A stretch of 60,000 nucleotides of DNA from Owenia fusiformis (GCA_903813345.2 CAIIXF020000001.1:57245885-57305884); one strand, 5' to 3'. Numbered from the stretch's first letter, positions 24,880 through 38,200 are shown. Made by a program: numbers and translations. Notes: generated by a model from the sequence alone, not told the origin.

Positions 24880-25084
24880 TTGAAGGATGTTTGAAACGCG
24901 AGCGTAGCGAGCGCGAAAAATTTGAGGTGTTCAAAATTTGGCAATATGTAATGAAATAGTAAACCAAGGTATTCAAAATTTGGATCAAGGTGTTCAGATT
25001 TGGACCAAGGTGTCCACATTTTGAGGGGAGGTGTTCAACATTTCCAAGTCACTCATGTTAGGTGTTCCCAAGTTGACAGGCCTG
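24635..25084. mobile_element. MITE, CAGGCCTG family, copy c
   Basis: Ends CAGGCCTGTCAAC and GTTGACAGGCCTG, flanked by GTTCT on both sides (5-bp target duplication). It shares the TTGAAGTCACGCCA and GTGTTCAGATTTGGACC blocks with copy b. It carries a 38-base C run. Confidence 0.9.
24841..24878. repeat. 38-bp poly(C) tract
   Basis: An unbroken run of 38 C residues inside the MITE. Gly- and Pro-rich open frames across it are artefacts. The length may be uncertain in the assembly. Confidence 0.95.
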
Positions 25085-25171
25085 GTTCTGGATGTAAGTT
25101 GTTACCATCATTTTTCATTTAAGTCAGCTCTAGGTGATATTATAACGACCCTGGATAGCAGTAGTGGTTTA

Positions 25172-25236
25172 GGCCTTTATAGCACAGTTGGTAGAGTATC
25201 AGACTTTGGATCTTAGGGTCCTAGGTTCAATTCCCA
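25172..25236 (+). repeat. tRNA-derived SINE head
   Basis: A box TAGCACAGTTGG (25,180-25,191) and B box GGTTCAATTCC (25,224-25,234) are spaced as in a tRNA-type RNA polymerase III promoter. The stems are not those of an intact tRNA. It is likely a SINE 5' end continuing into the CTTTCCTTTATGCC segment. Confidence 0.55.
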
Positions 25237-25895
25237 CACAGTTGTTGAATTTATCACTTTCCTTTATGCCTGCCAGTCACAGGACCTGTATCTGAGACGG
25301 TTGAGTAAGATTAGAGAAGCATTGGGGTAGGAAGGGGGAGGGCGTTGGGTTTTCTAAAACCATATTTTTCTTGTTTTTATTATTGGGAATGTGCTGAGGC
25401 ATGCTCAGAATGCACCAGAGAGGGTCTTAATTTTAAAATTTTCTGATCCCTCTTGATTGTGCCGCAAGTGAAGCTTCACGCACGACCTATCCATATACCA
25501 AAAGTCACCCCTCCCTTGGCAAATCCTTCTGAAGCCCCTGGATAAGTATGCATCCAGGGAAACAACTGAATAAACAGCTCTGCTTCAAAACACTTGAGAA
25601 GCCCTTAAAAAGAAGAATGAGACTTACAAGACAATGCATGTACAACTTACAAGTGTGTCAGAAAAGTTGATTGAACTGCAGTTGTGCAGTTCCCGGGGAA
25701 TCATAAACCAATCATATCTGATCACTGACTGATTGAATTGAAAATAACGTTATGTTCGCATAATCTCTAGGCCTGACTGGCAAACACACTACATGTATAG
25801 CCTAATAGGATGTTTTGCAATAATATAGAACAGGTCTTACAACGGCAAAAAATGAATTGAGAGACAAGCGAAGAGCCCAACTTTTCAAAACACGC
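25237..25895. other. No gene seen
   Basis: Intergenic, no recognised gene. Confidence 0.4.
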
Positions 25896-26249
25896 ACTTA
25901 CCTTATGCACCGAACGAAATTATGTTCCCGGGGAACAGTAAATATACAATTCTAGATTCTATTACAGTACCTTAAATAAAAAACATATCCAGTGTGATTC
26001 ATTTTTCTTAATAATTTCCTCTGCTGCTAGATACGTAAAGTCAGAACTGATTTATGGCTAATTCAGCTGTTATATATGATTCATCTTCATCGAGACTAAA
26101 TTGCACTGCACGAAACAGAAAGCATTTGAAAAGAATGGCGGCATGATTAAAATACCTCTATTACTCAATTTATTGACTACATAGCCTTGGTAACAGCAAA
26201 ATTAACATATAAATATTAAATATAGAAACGAGGCATTATATCAAAAGAC
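25896..26249. promoter_or_regulatory. NDC1 upstream region, possibly bidirectional
   Basis: This lies just upstream of the NDC1 start codon. It contains AATGGCGGC (26,134-26,142), which resembles a YY1 site as found near animal transcription starts. On the minus strand a perfect splice donor CATAAG|GTAAGT ends a possible first exon at 25,902, so transcription may start in both directions here. There is no TATA box at a clear position. Confidence 0.35.
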
Positions 26250-29200
26250 ATGGATAGTTGGTTTAAGCCAGAGGTAAGTCGATACATAAGTCCTAGTTTC
26301 TAATTATTTGTTTTTCACTTTATTATCGCCCATTTATTTTTAAAAGTGTCAGTGTCTTGGAATTGGAATAGACACTAGTGCTGTCGAGATTAAATGATAC
26401 ATCCAAAAGGGATTTTGCCGATTCATCGATGTCTGATTCAAAATATCGATGTTTTTACAAAAAAATAAATCCGCTAAAATCACCTTTTCCTTACTTCCTG
26501 CGAACGCATTTGCTTTGATGCTGGGTCTATGTCAATGTCTATGCCACGATACGAGCGTATCGATACTCACCTTGAATATCGGTTAAAAAATTGTATCGTT
26601 TTTAACTCCCCAAAACAGCAAAATCATGCTCCAAAGCAGTTTAAATACGATTGTATCTACCCATTGTCCCGTTTCCATTTTGTTATCCGCCTAGCGTAAT
26701 CCGGCGTAGAATGTATTTCCGGTTTCCGGTAAAAGTTCAAAGTTCAGCGGTTGACATTTGTCTTGTTAACGTATTTGTTTTTATTAAATAAATTTATTTG
26801 TTACGCACTTACATTGCTTGTATCGTTTGTATCGTATCGTGAGGTAAATATCGTTGCTCATATCGAAATTGAAGATACTGTATCGTGGGACCCCTACTGG
26901 GGAGATCAGATCACTGTGCGAAATGAATGGATACGCAATGATGAAACCAATTTATGACCTTGCTATCATGGTCATGTGTTGTGGGGGCAGGGCTGCTGGA
27001 CTGTAATAAAGTCTATACTAGGCAGAGGGTAGTTTATAACTAGACTGCACTCAGGGTAATGGCGCTAAGCTATGCATTTATTTCTTACCTCAATCAATTC
27101 TTGAGACCACCAGAAATGTTCTCCCAATGGCAAAAAAGATGCAAAAGATTAATGTCGGATAATTAACTAAATTGTAAAAGTTAATGTGTCAAATAGTTAA
27201 GTTCTAGCGACATCAGTTATTGAATTGTCGGGAATCTTCATCATGGTCATTGCATCCAGTACCCCGACATTGCTCAGAAAAGGAAAACACACTGAATTTT
27301 TTTCATATAATATCACATAAAACTAATGTTAAAAGAGGAATATGAAATCAATATACAGCGATCCTACAACAGATTATGAAAGTTACGTCTGTAAAAAATA
27401 TGGAATAGTACATCTTCAGGGTGTCCTAACTGTCCTTTTCATGGCTCTGTGAATATTTATGCATGTATGTATGAAAACAAGATTTAAATAAATAATAAAT
27501 TGAAATTAGCTATTAAAATTTAGTTAGCTCTCCTGCATTGAACTGTTGCATTGGTCCCTTACTCTCGATTTATTAATGTTGCTTGACTTGATTCTGTATT
27601 AATTGAGTGGACTGATTTCCCCAGCTTGTAAGATAATGTTCCCTGGAATGAAGAGATGTAGAAATGTATTCACTGATAGAATGAAATGACCTCTGGTGGA
27701 CATTTGGAAACACTTGTTGAGTTTGCCATAGGGAGAATGTTTCTGGTGGTGTTTAGAATCGATTGAAGTTTGAAATATATGCTATTATTTTATGACTTGA
27801 AATATAATCATTGGCCGCTATTCAACGCTTGCAAGATTATTAACTTGGAACAAGATAATATGTTTGTTTTTTTTTTAAACAATAGGTTTATTTCATTGAT
27901 ATATTTTTCATGGCATAGTACACAATCATGCGGCAAATCGCCTTCTGGCATTTTATGTCCGCTTTCAATTACAATGTTACATATAAATATACGAAAAATT
28001 CAAGAAAAATAAAACACACCCACTGTTTAGATGTGGCATGTTATAAATGGAGTGTACTGACGGGGACCTGCTGCAACATAGATGGGGCGACCAATTACAC
28101 ATAGGGGTTGAGTAAGTGGGGTCTAAGGTAGTCAGATTATGTACAACCATGCACAACCATTAACAGTTTTCTAAAAGAAATGTTGCTGTCAACTGAAATA
28201 GTTTGTCTAATTTATCATGGGTGAGTTCGGGATCACCAAAGAGATATAAATCAATTTTATCCTGTTAGGTTTTATAACGTGATATATCATCCACAATTAA
28301 CTCAATGGCTTCATTGAATTGATGGAGTTTATTCATTCTCATGGGGCAGCTAAAAAATAAATGTCTAAAGGTCTCAGGGGACCCACACTCACAGTTTGGG
28401 GAGTCAACATTATTCCAGTTGTGAGATATCAATTGGGTCTTCAAAATAAGGTCGACTCTGGCTCTGTTGAGGTACATCTCTTGCCTGCGATTTAGAATAT
28501 TAAGGGACACAGTAGATATAATCCCAGGGAACATTTCGATTTTTAGTCTCCTTTTAAAGGAGGCCAATGAAGGAAGGGACTTCAGATAAGGCTGATCACG
28601 TTGTACATTGTTCCATATCTCGACCATCTTGTATATTGGTGATTTTCTGGGATAATTAATAGGCATGATATAGTCTCTGTTAAAACGCGTATTTCTAATA
28701 TTGACTCTTTTATAAGGAATGAATATGTCTGTTATATATGATGGAATGAGGGCATTGTCGACTTTATACATAAGACTCTTAAAATGAAAATTTCTACGAT
28801 CAAGTAAGCAAGACCAATTTAAAATTTTGAATACTTTACAGGCACTTGATCCTGACAGAGCTCCAGACACAATTAGACCAGCTTGGTACTGTAAACTACT
28901 AAGCTTTTTTAGGTCAATTTGGTTTGCACCATCATATAGAACATCACAGTAGTCAAAGAGTGACTGGATATAGGCATTATACATGAAATTGAGATGTTTG
29001 GACTTCAGTCTTCCTTTCAGAGCTTTCATTGGATTAAGTGCTGTCTGGATCTTAGAGGCTAAATAGTTGATGTGAACTGATCCACATAGCTTATTGTCAA
29101 AGTAGTAGCCAAGATGTTTGTGGGTGTCAGTTCTTGTGATTGCGTGGCCATTTAACATAATTGGAGGATAATTATTTGCATTATTATTTTTAGAAAAAAT

Positions 29201-32200
29201 CAACTCTTTGCTTTTTTCTGGCTTAAATTCAAGTTTCCAGATGTCAGACCATTTTTCTACCTTTTGAATATCATTTTGGAGTTGAATATGAGATAGGTTG
29301 TCATTTGGGCTTGTTGGCAAAAATATTGACGTGTCATCGGCGTATATGAAGCATTTTGAAGATAAAGTATCAGGCAGGTCATTAATGTATATAAGGAAGA
29401 GGAGCGGCCCAAGGATACTTCCTTGAGGGACACTGCAGTTTATATAGTTGTCCGGGGATGTTTGAGATGATTTACCATTTACTGTGACCTTTATTTTTCT
29501 ATTTGAGAGGTATGAAATAATAAAATTCAAGAGCTTTCCTGAAAAGCCATATGCTTTCAGCTTATGTATTAACAGATGGTGTGGTACCCTATCAAAAGCG
29601 GCCGAAATGTCCAAATAAAATCATGAATCGCTAGAAGTTGGATTTCATTGCAATGACCCTTCAAAAATCCGGATTGATATTTGTAAAGTAGATTGTTTTC
29701 AATAAGGTGCTTGTACATTTTATCATAGACTATCCTTTCAATGATTTTGGAAACAATGCTAAGGAGAGAGATAGGTCTGTAATTGTTAAGATTATTTTTG
29801 CTATCTTTTTTATGTATAGGGCAAACATTCCCAAGTTTCCAAATTTGAGGAAAAGTGTTTGCCTGTAAAAGTTTATTGAATAAAATGTAGAGAGGAAATG
29901 AAATTGAATTTGAGCATATTTGGAGCATTTTGATGGTGATTTCATCAGGGCCATTGGCCTTGGAAGGGTCAAGATTATTTATTATGTTAGTAATATCCTG
30001 TCTATCAAATGTAATATCACTTAACAGATTATCGCACCTCTGAGGAAATGGAGTGTCAAAGTGGTCAAAATTTTCATTTGAATGATTTTTTTCAACAAAG
30101 AAGTTAAGAAAGGCATCAGATTTCTCTTGACTAGAACTGAAGATTATGCCTGACTGTTCCAATGTCGGAATTTGACTATTAAATTTTTTGCCTAAAAGTT
30201 TTTTGATAAGTACCCAAAATTTGTCATTGGCATGAGTCTCGCCATTCAATGAGTCAACCTGTTCATTTGTAAAATTTTCCTTGGTAGATATTACTAGATT
30301 TTTAACAACTTCAGCTTGGGCCTTATAAGCCATATAGTGTTGCTCTGAGTTGCTTAACTTAAACTTCAAAAATAATTTTTTCTTTTTTTGAATAGCATGA
30401 GCAATTATCTCATTATACCAGGGTTTATCGTTGGCTTTTACTTTTTTGAGTTTGCTTGGAATGTGCAATGTAAACAATGCCATCATTTTATTTGTAAACA
30501 CTTCAGTCAAAATATTTACATCTTCAGACTGATTAAAAAATTCATTCCAGTCAATATTCTCTATGTCTTGATTAAGTGCTTCGGTATTTGCTAAATTATA
30601 TTTCCATACACGTTTAAGTTCAGACTCCTCTTTATGTAACAATGCATCGAGTTGGGTAAACAGAGTACAGTGATCAGTTGAGCCTATAGGTTCACACACC
30701 TTGGAAAAGTTCAAAAGGCCAGGTGAATTGGTAATTGTCAAATCGATACAGCTAGATGATGTTGGAGTAATTCTTGTGGGTTCTTTAACAGTTTGGTCAA
30801 ATCCATTTTGAAATAGAATATCATTTAGAAGTTTCCCGGTGTAATCTTCATCTCCCTGGAGGAACCAAGATTTGCTTTTTGCATTAAAATCTCCATTTAG
30901 AATAATCCCATCGAAATTAATGTTGTTCAATTGTTGGAGTTTTTGATTCATCAAGTTTAAAAATTCATCTCTCTGATTGGCTGATTGCGAAGGGGAACGA
31001 TAAAAGACCCCGTAAAGAAATTTTTTATGTTTTATTTTTAACTCAACCCATATTGCATCAAGGCCATCAATACTGAGATCAGACCTAGGTGTCTGCAAAA
31101 TGTTCTCGTGGGTGTAAATCATTAAACCGCGACCATTTGGAGAGTAAAGGGGCGTGTGAAATCCCTTCAGCAAATATTTATCATGTATGATGTTATCTGT
31201 TAAAAGACCAGCTTCACATAGTCCTATAACATTAGCATTATTATTTCTACTCCAAATATCAAGGGCTTCAAATCTAGCGCCATTATCAGCCCTGAGGCTA
31301 TTTATATTTGAGAAAACTATATTTAATTCATCAGGCCCGGGATTACTTTCAACATCATTGGACAAGGTCAAAATGAGATCAGAAATATTGGGTTGACAGA
31401 AAAGTATACTGAAACCTGGTATAAGTAGTGACAGGCATGTAGTCAGCAACAGAGCCAGAGTGTACCTTGGATTTAGCTTGTATTTATTTATACTGTAGAG
31501 TCTCCATGAAATGGACACTGGAACAAAAATTGGAACAAGCATTGTACTCAAGATTTTACATATAACTAAAATAAATATTATGCATGTTTTGATGTCAAAG
31601 AGTTGCCTTAGGTTATATTGAGGATGATACAGTGTAAAGCATATTCCCAGCAAGAGAGTTCTGATTGTTATCAGGAGAATTAAAGTGAGCTTAGAAAATA
31701 ATAAGTTCCTAAACTGGGGAAAATTCAAATTGAAGTCATTGGTTGTATTTATAGAAGTTACCTTACAAAATCCCACTCTGAACATACCTATCGCAGACCT
31801 CCATTGCATAATACTAACCCCCATGTGCAACTACAGCCCCAGGGATGACAGCAGCAGCACTCCACCAGCACACAATCATGGTTCTAACATCAAGCATACG
31901 TTGAAATGGAACACGAGAGGATCGCCTCGGAAAAATAAAAGCTTATGAGCTTACAAGATAATATGTAGATGCATTTAATGTTATTTCAGGTGTTCCGTTG
32001 GAGAACTGGTGCTAGTATAGCATGGAGCGTCTTACTGTTACCATCCCTTGTGAAGTGTATGCTTGCAATAATTCTCTTCAGCCCTTTACACCCCTATCAG
32101 TGGATCCTTGGTAAGATGTTTTCATTGAATTATTAAATTATGTTATGTTTGTACTGTTTAGATAACCAAGCTGTCACATTCCTTATCCTTCCTTTAAAAT

Positions 32201-35200
32201 GTTCCTTGGTGATCATTTTCTTGTTTTTTGGCACCAAAGTAGGAAAGTACTTGGGATTTTATTTCAGTATGAGTCTAAATAAGTATTGTTAAAATTAAAG
32301 AGATGTGTGAATATTATTATTTATTTTATTATTTTGGCAGTGACAATCTCTAGCAATGCCTCACAATTTATGCCTTTCTTCATTTCAGACTGGTTTAGTG
32401 CAATGTTCTCAATGTCAACATGGCTCTACACAGGAGTCATCATAGCAGTGACAATCTCTGTAGCATCAAGCAATGCCTCAAATTACTCCGGTATGTGACA
32501 GTTTATTTCTTTATTTCAGTCTTTAAAATCAGTTTTAAATGTTAGAGTGAACTTAGATTAAGCATCGGCATAAAATGTTGATTAGTGACATGATTTGATA
32601 TGTATGATGTAGCCAGCGGCAACCTATAATTTTAAGTTAATAATCAAGTCAATTATAAGTGTCTCAATTTTTATGGGTTAAAACAAATTGCATGAAATGT
32701 TTAGGCTTACATTGTTGGCAATAGTACCTTGACTCGTGGAGAAATATTCAATATGCCCACCAAATTCAAAATGGCTCCTCTTTCGTGAATATGTAACTTT
32801 TGATGTATCAGATACCAGTATTTTGACTGGGATTGTCTCTCAGTCTACCTTCTTTACTGTGTATTGAGTGCAAGAAAATGTGTGCTTCTCATTTCTAATA
32901 ACCAAATAATCTGGCAGTTGGTCAGAGCTCATTGAACAAGAACCAAATATCTTCAATGTTACAAACAAATACTGGTTGTCAGATTTGATCCTGATTTTGT
33001 AACCTTATGCCTTATTTATATGCCTTATATCACCTCCAATTCAAAATGGCCGCCATTTTAATAAAAGTAATTTTAGGGGATAATTAGGATATCATATTTA
33101 CCAATTGGGTCATATTTCTCAGTTGCTCATTTAAGAAAAAATGAATTGACATATTTTTCAGTGAGACCTGTCATATTGCTGAACAGACTCTCCATCATTG
33201 GCAGCCTGTTGAAACCTCAGCGTATTGTCCATTGTTTGGGACATGCCCTAGCTGCAGCTTTAACTATGTGGTGCCTTGTAAATATCATTGGTGGAAGTTA
33301 TGCTGATCTTACATCAGAGTGCCATGAAGAGAGGTAATTAAGAAAATACAATATACAAATTGTAACAACATTTTTATGAGTCCTTATTGAATGCCCTGTA
33401 CATATTGATCCTCTACATTGCCACTTCCAAAAGTTAAAAAAGTTATTTTTTTATCATTACATGAAATAGCAATTTATGTTAAGAGTCATTAATGAGATAT
33501 CTGCTTCTTTTCATCCATTGATTAAATTTTTTAATTTCATCTTTCCAATGATCGCCTGTGAGAGGAAATTACTTGAGAGCCAATTTCATTTTCAGCTGGA
33601 TTGAGTAATAACAACTTCCAATGGGGCCATATTGATTTAGAATCCGTTAAATTAGCAGGGGTCCCAGTTTAAAAAAGCTTTATTCATTTTATTGTCAAAT
33701 TACTGCCAATCTGTGGATTATGAGGTGTCCAGTTTTTTCATCCTCCTAAACAGGTATCCAGAATCTGTAGCTCCTTCTTCCCCCGCTATAACCAATTTGG
33801 AAGTGCCCGATTAAACTGAATCACGTGATCTAATTATGCGCAATGACTTATACATGATTTCTGTCGCAGTGTTGCAACAGCCAATCAGATTGTGAGTTCT
33901 TAATCGGGGAAATGCTAAGTGCTTATCGCAGGGGGTAAAAAGAAAGAATATATTCTGGATTTTGAAGCCCTGTTATCGGAGGATGAGTTTTTAAACCTGA
34001 CATTTTCATTGGTAGCATTTTATGTTTGAAATATTAGCAGTATACACAGCCATTTGAAAAACTCAGAATCATTGAATGGTACCTTTGACACAGCAGGGTT
34101 AAATCGTTGAAGCATTTTGATAAAAAGCTTAGAAACAAATTTTTTGCTTGTGATACATTTGCTCTATTGCGGCCGTAGTTTCACAATTCAAGATAAAAAA
34201 TCTACATCGAACTGCTCTATTTCATGCTGCATTCTTCCCTTGATTTTGGAAAGCTACGGCCACCATAGTACAGTCCATGTACGATTGCCGTAGATCAAAT
34301 GTGACTAAGGCATTGTATCAAAAATCCTTCATTATGAAATGTTTTTGTTCCACCTGCTGTGTAACTTTAACCATCAGACAGGGATCTCCAGCATTTCAGC
34401 AATGGATACCACACCCACTTTAAATGAAAACAAAAAATCACAAAGAAATGTATTTTTTGACAAACTTTTTGACAAACATTAAAGCTATCTTAATTGAACT
34501 GGAAATAGGGACTAACTAGTCTTAGGTACTAAATTGAATTGCATGTAATTAAATGTTATTTTGATTCTAAAGCCTCAGTCTTACTATGTTAAAATAATAG
34601 AGTCATAAACTCTAAAATACATTCCAGTGAGAAAGTTGGTGTATGTTTGAATGAGCGCCACCTGGTGTTGGTCCTGCATGGATTGTTTCTGGGTGCCATC
34701 TATTCCACACAGTATTACCTACATAATCTCAACTATCTCACCTTTCCTACTGTGCAGGTAAGAACTTTTTTTCTTTTATTCAGTGAATATATGAATTCAA
34801 CTATAATTATGATTCTGGATTTTTGACTAAAAAGTTCTCTCCACCAACTAGAGTAACTTTTCAATTGAAGTAAACTCTTTTAGCCATTGATAAGCATTTC
34901 TTTAATTAGCGCCCTGAGTACTAAATTACTCAGAGGTTGAAAATGTTTGTCTTGGACATGCTTAACTATTGTTTGCTTTGAATTCATTGTTTTATCTAGT
35001 GTTAGTACAATGTTTATGCATAAAGATATCATGTTCATGTCTTTCTTCATGTTTTTCTTCAGCAAACGAAGTATTTTCGTGTGAGATGTAGCTTATTCCC
35101 CATGCTCGTAAACTCTGGACGCTCTGTGCTACGCCAACTGCCAATATTTTATCTAGTTTATTATATATTTGGTAAGTCTTGTTTACGTTCTCTTCTGTCT

Positions 35201-38200
35201 AAAAGATCGTTTTATTTATTTTGAGGACTTGGTGTTTAACAAATTTTCATATGCCGAAATTGCTAAAAAAATGAGCATTTTCAGATGCTTTAAGAATCAC
35301 CAGGATTCTATCTTCCTATCTTCAGTTTTGCATTAAGCCCATGTGACCCCCCCCCCCCCCCAAGGGGAAGGGAACTAGGTAATGATGGACCAGAGACTTG
35401 CAAGATGAATCTGTGAATGTGAACACTTTTTTTCTTTGAATGTAAACACTTTTTCTTAGTCCCAATTTTGTAATCTCTCATTGATTTTCATATTACAAAA
35501 CCTTGAAATGTAAACACCTGTTAATCAAAATACTTTTTCCAGGTCCAAGAGCGTTCCATTTTAGACAGGTTTTATACTGCAGTTTAACATGCCCATGTAT
35601 GTTTCATTCCAATATATTATACATATATTTAGGTTGCATACCAAAGGGGTGGATAGTAACTAACCTTGGACTCAAAACAAAGTAAGATTTATTAATTAAT
35701 AAATTAATTAAGTAATTTTGTATTATATAAGCTTTTCCAATGCAATTAGCACAATTTCAACTGCAATACCATAAACAATTTAAAAGCCTGCATTGTTGTT
35801 TCTGTACTAATATGTCACTACCACAAGTGGTGACATATTGTTATAGTCTTCAACTTTTTATCGCACTTTGAAAAAGTGCTATATTGTCGTCGTCTTGTGC
35901 TGTTGGGCGGGCGTTTGGGCGTGCGGGCGGGCGGGACATAAACTAAATCTTGTCATCAAATTTCCAGGATAACTGCTTACCTGTTCAACTTGAAATTTTT
36001 ACAGATGCAAGAGCAGACTAGTACCAAGATCTGATTAGGTTAAGGGCATGCTGGGTAAACTATGTGGCGGCCATTTTGAATTTTTCAACAAATCTTGTCA
36101 TCAAAATTCCAGGAAAACCACTTATCCGTTCAACTTGAAATTTTTACAGATGCAAGAGCAGACTATTGCCAAGATCTGATTAGGTTTTGGGTATGCTGGC
36201 TGAATTACATGGTGGCCATTTTGAATTTTTGAATTTGGCGGCCATTTTGAATTTTTCAACTTGCTCCAAATTGACCAAATTTTTTTTTTAAAAACATCTA
36301 CAAGTTCTCAAAAGTTCAAATCTGACCTTAGATTTCAGATTTGACCTTTCATTCAACTTCAGTGACCTTGAAAAGGTCAAAAAAGTTGATTTTCTAAATT
36401 GATATTTTGGATTTATATTTAGGTCAGCTTAATTACAAAACACCTACTGAGGTCTGAAAAAGTGAAATTTTAAAGGTCGAAAGTCAAGGTCATTAAACTA
36501 GGTCACAAATGATGTTATCCAAGTTTCTCAAAGTTTGAGACTACAAATCAATTCTTGTCATCAAAATTCCAAGAAAACCGCTAACCTGTTCAACTTGAAT
36601 TTTTTACACATGCAATAGCAGACTAGTGCCAAGATCTGATTAGGTTAAGGGCATGCTGGGTAAACTACGTGGTGGCCATTTTGAATTTTTCAACAAATCT
36701 TGTCATCAAAATTCCAGGAAAACCACTTATCCGTTCAACTTGAAATTTTTACAGATGCAAGAACAGACTATTGCCAAGATCTGATTAGGTTTTGGGTATG
36801 CTGGCTGAATTACATGGTGGCCATTTTGAATTTTTCAATTTGGCGGCCATTTTGAATTTTTCAACTTGCTCCAAATTGACCAAATTTTTTTTTTAAAAAC
36901 ATCTACAAGTTCTCAAAAGTTCAAATCTGACCTTAGATTTCAGATTTGACCTTTCGTTGACCTTCAGTGGCCTTGAAAAGGTCAAAAATTTGATTTTCTA
37001 AATTGATATTTTGGATTTAAATTTAGGTCAGCTTATTACAAAAGACCTACTGAGGTCTGAAAAAGTGAAATTTTCAAGGTCGAAGGTCATCAAATTAGGT
37101 CACAAACAATGTTATCTAAATTTTCCCAAAGTTCAAGACTACAAATAAATTCTTGTCATCAAAATTGCAGGAAAACCGCTAACCTTGTCAACTTGAAATG
37201 TTTACAGATGGAAGAGCAGACTAGTGCCAAGGTCTGATTAGGTTTTGGCCATGCTGGGTAAATTGCATGGTGGCCAGTTTGCTCTTCAAAGTGCGATATT
37301 TATCACTGTGTGTCTTGTTGTATTTGGCAGTTTGTGTTCGGTGGTCAAGATCTGTTACAAATGGCAGGTGGTGACATTTTGCATGTTAATGCCTTGTTTG
37401 TTATTTGCAGTGATGTTGTTTCTGTATGTAGCCTTATATGCTTTCTTCATTGCAGTGATGTGGCTGTTGATTCAATATGGGGGCTACTGGATATCTCTCT
37501 ATGCCTACATCTGGCAATCACTGGTCTCTTTCTTCACTTCACTTGGACGCTGTCTGTGCTTCTGTTCAAGGTTTATAATACAGAGGTATGGAATACATCG
37601 TGGATACACTTCTTGAGTAATAGATGACTTGAAACAGAAGATTATCAATTTAAAGCATAGTCAAATATAATATTAGAATTTGAAATCTGCAAATTTCATT
37701 CCGATCCAATTCTTTGCAAATATGAAAAATGGAAGCCCCTGGTTTCAAATATACTTTCAGTTTTGGAGTCTGACCTCTGTGTGTCCTTGAATGGTCAAAA
37801 GCTAAAATCTGTGAATCAGTTAATATATGACAAATAATAAATGTACATATACAGGGTGTTTCATAATGACCGTCCCCCCATCAACCACCAATCCCAAAGA
37901 GCACATCAGCATATGATATTATATTATATGAAAGCTTGTTCAATTCTGGACTAATTAAAACAACTTTGAATAAGCTCAACAGTCTTTACAACTTGCTACA
38001 TACCTCTACAAAAGATACCCATTTTACCTTAAGCATATAGAATCTGATAGCTTCTTTTTTCCAAAATTAGCCATGTGCCCTGCAAACAGCTATGATAACC
38101 ATGCCTCAATACACTATTATCTATAGTAATGTACAACTTATAACATTTGATGGATGCTCAGGATATATCCCAATGATATTTGAAAGACAAAAGTATTAAA

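Larger units (their letters stand above)
27864..31952 (-). mobile_element. Full-length non-LTR retrotransposon (LINE) with 2A motif
   Basis: The 4,089-bp insertion is bounded by a perfect 14-bp target-site duplication, ACAAGATAATATGT (27,850-27,863 and 31,953-31,966). Its 3' end has AATAAA (27,892-27,887) and a ten-base A run. The 5' leader is short (about 130 nt). One long reading frame encodes a hydrophobic N-terminal region, a 2A motif, an APE-type endonuclease ([12 protein letters not shown]), a reverse transcriptase ([14 protein letters not shown]) and a C-terminal Cys-rich CxCG...H...C motif. The reverse transcriptase resembles the CR1/L2/Jockey group. One frameshift near 29,615 breaks it. 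The perfect flanks and otherwise open frame point to a young insertion. Confidence 0.97.

Noticed and set aside
24728-25019. Poly-Gly and poly-Pro open frames
   Set aside because: They are produced by the 38-base C run in all frames.
25172-25236. tRNA gene
   Set aside because: A and B boxes are present but the stems do not fold as a full tRNA; a SINE head is more likely.
29569-29614. Programmed frameshift in the LINE
   Set aside because: The site (a short T run in the RT core, between QSGF and the DISAAFD box) is not a known slippery arrangement, and the change splits a conserved domain; a one-base deletion or read error is simpler.
37245-37627. Two overlapping open frames taken as a separate small membrane protein
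   Set aside because: The conserved part is NDC1 exon 8 read through its acceptor; the rest is intron and transposon end.
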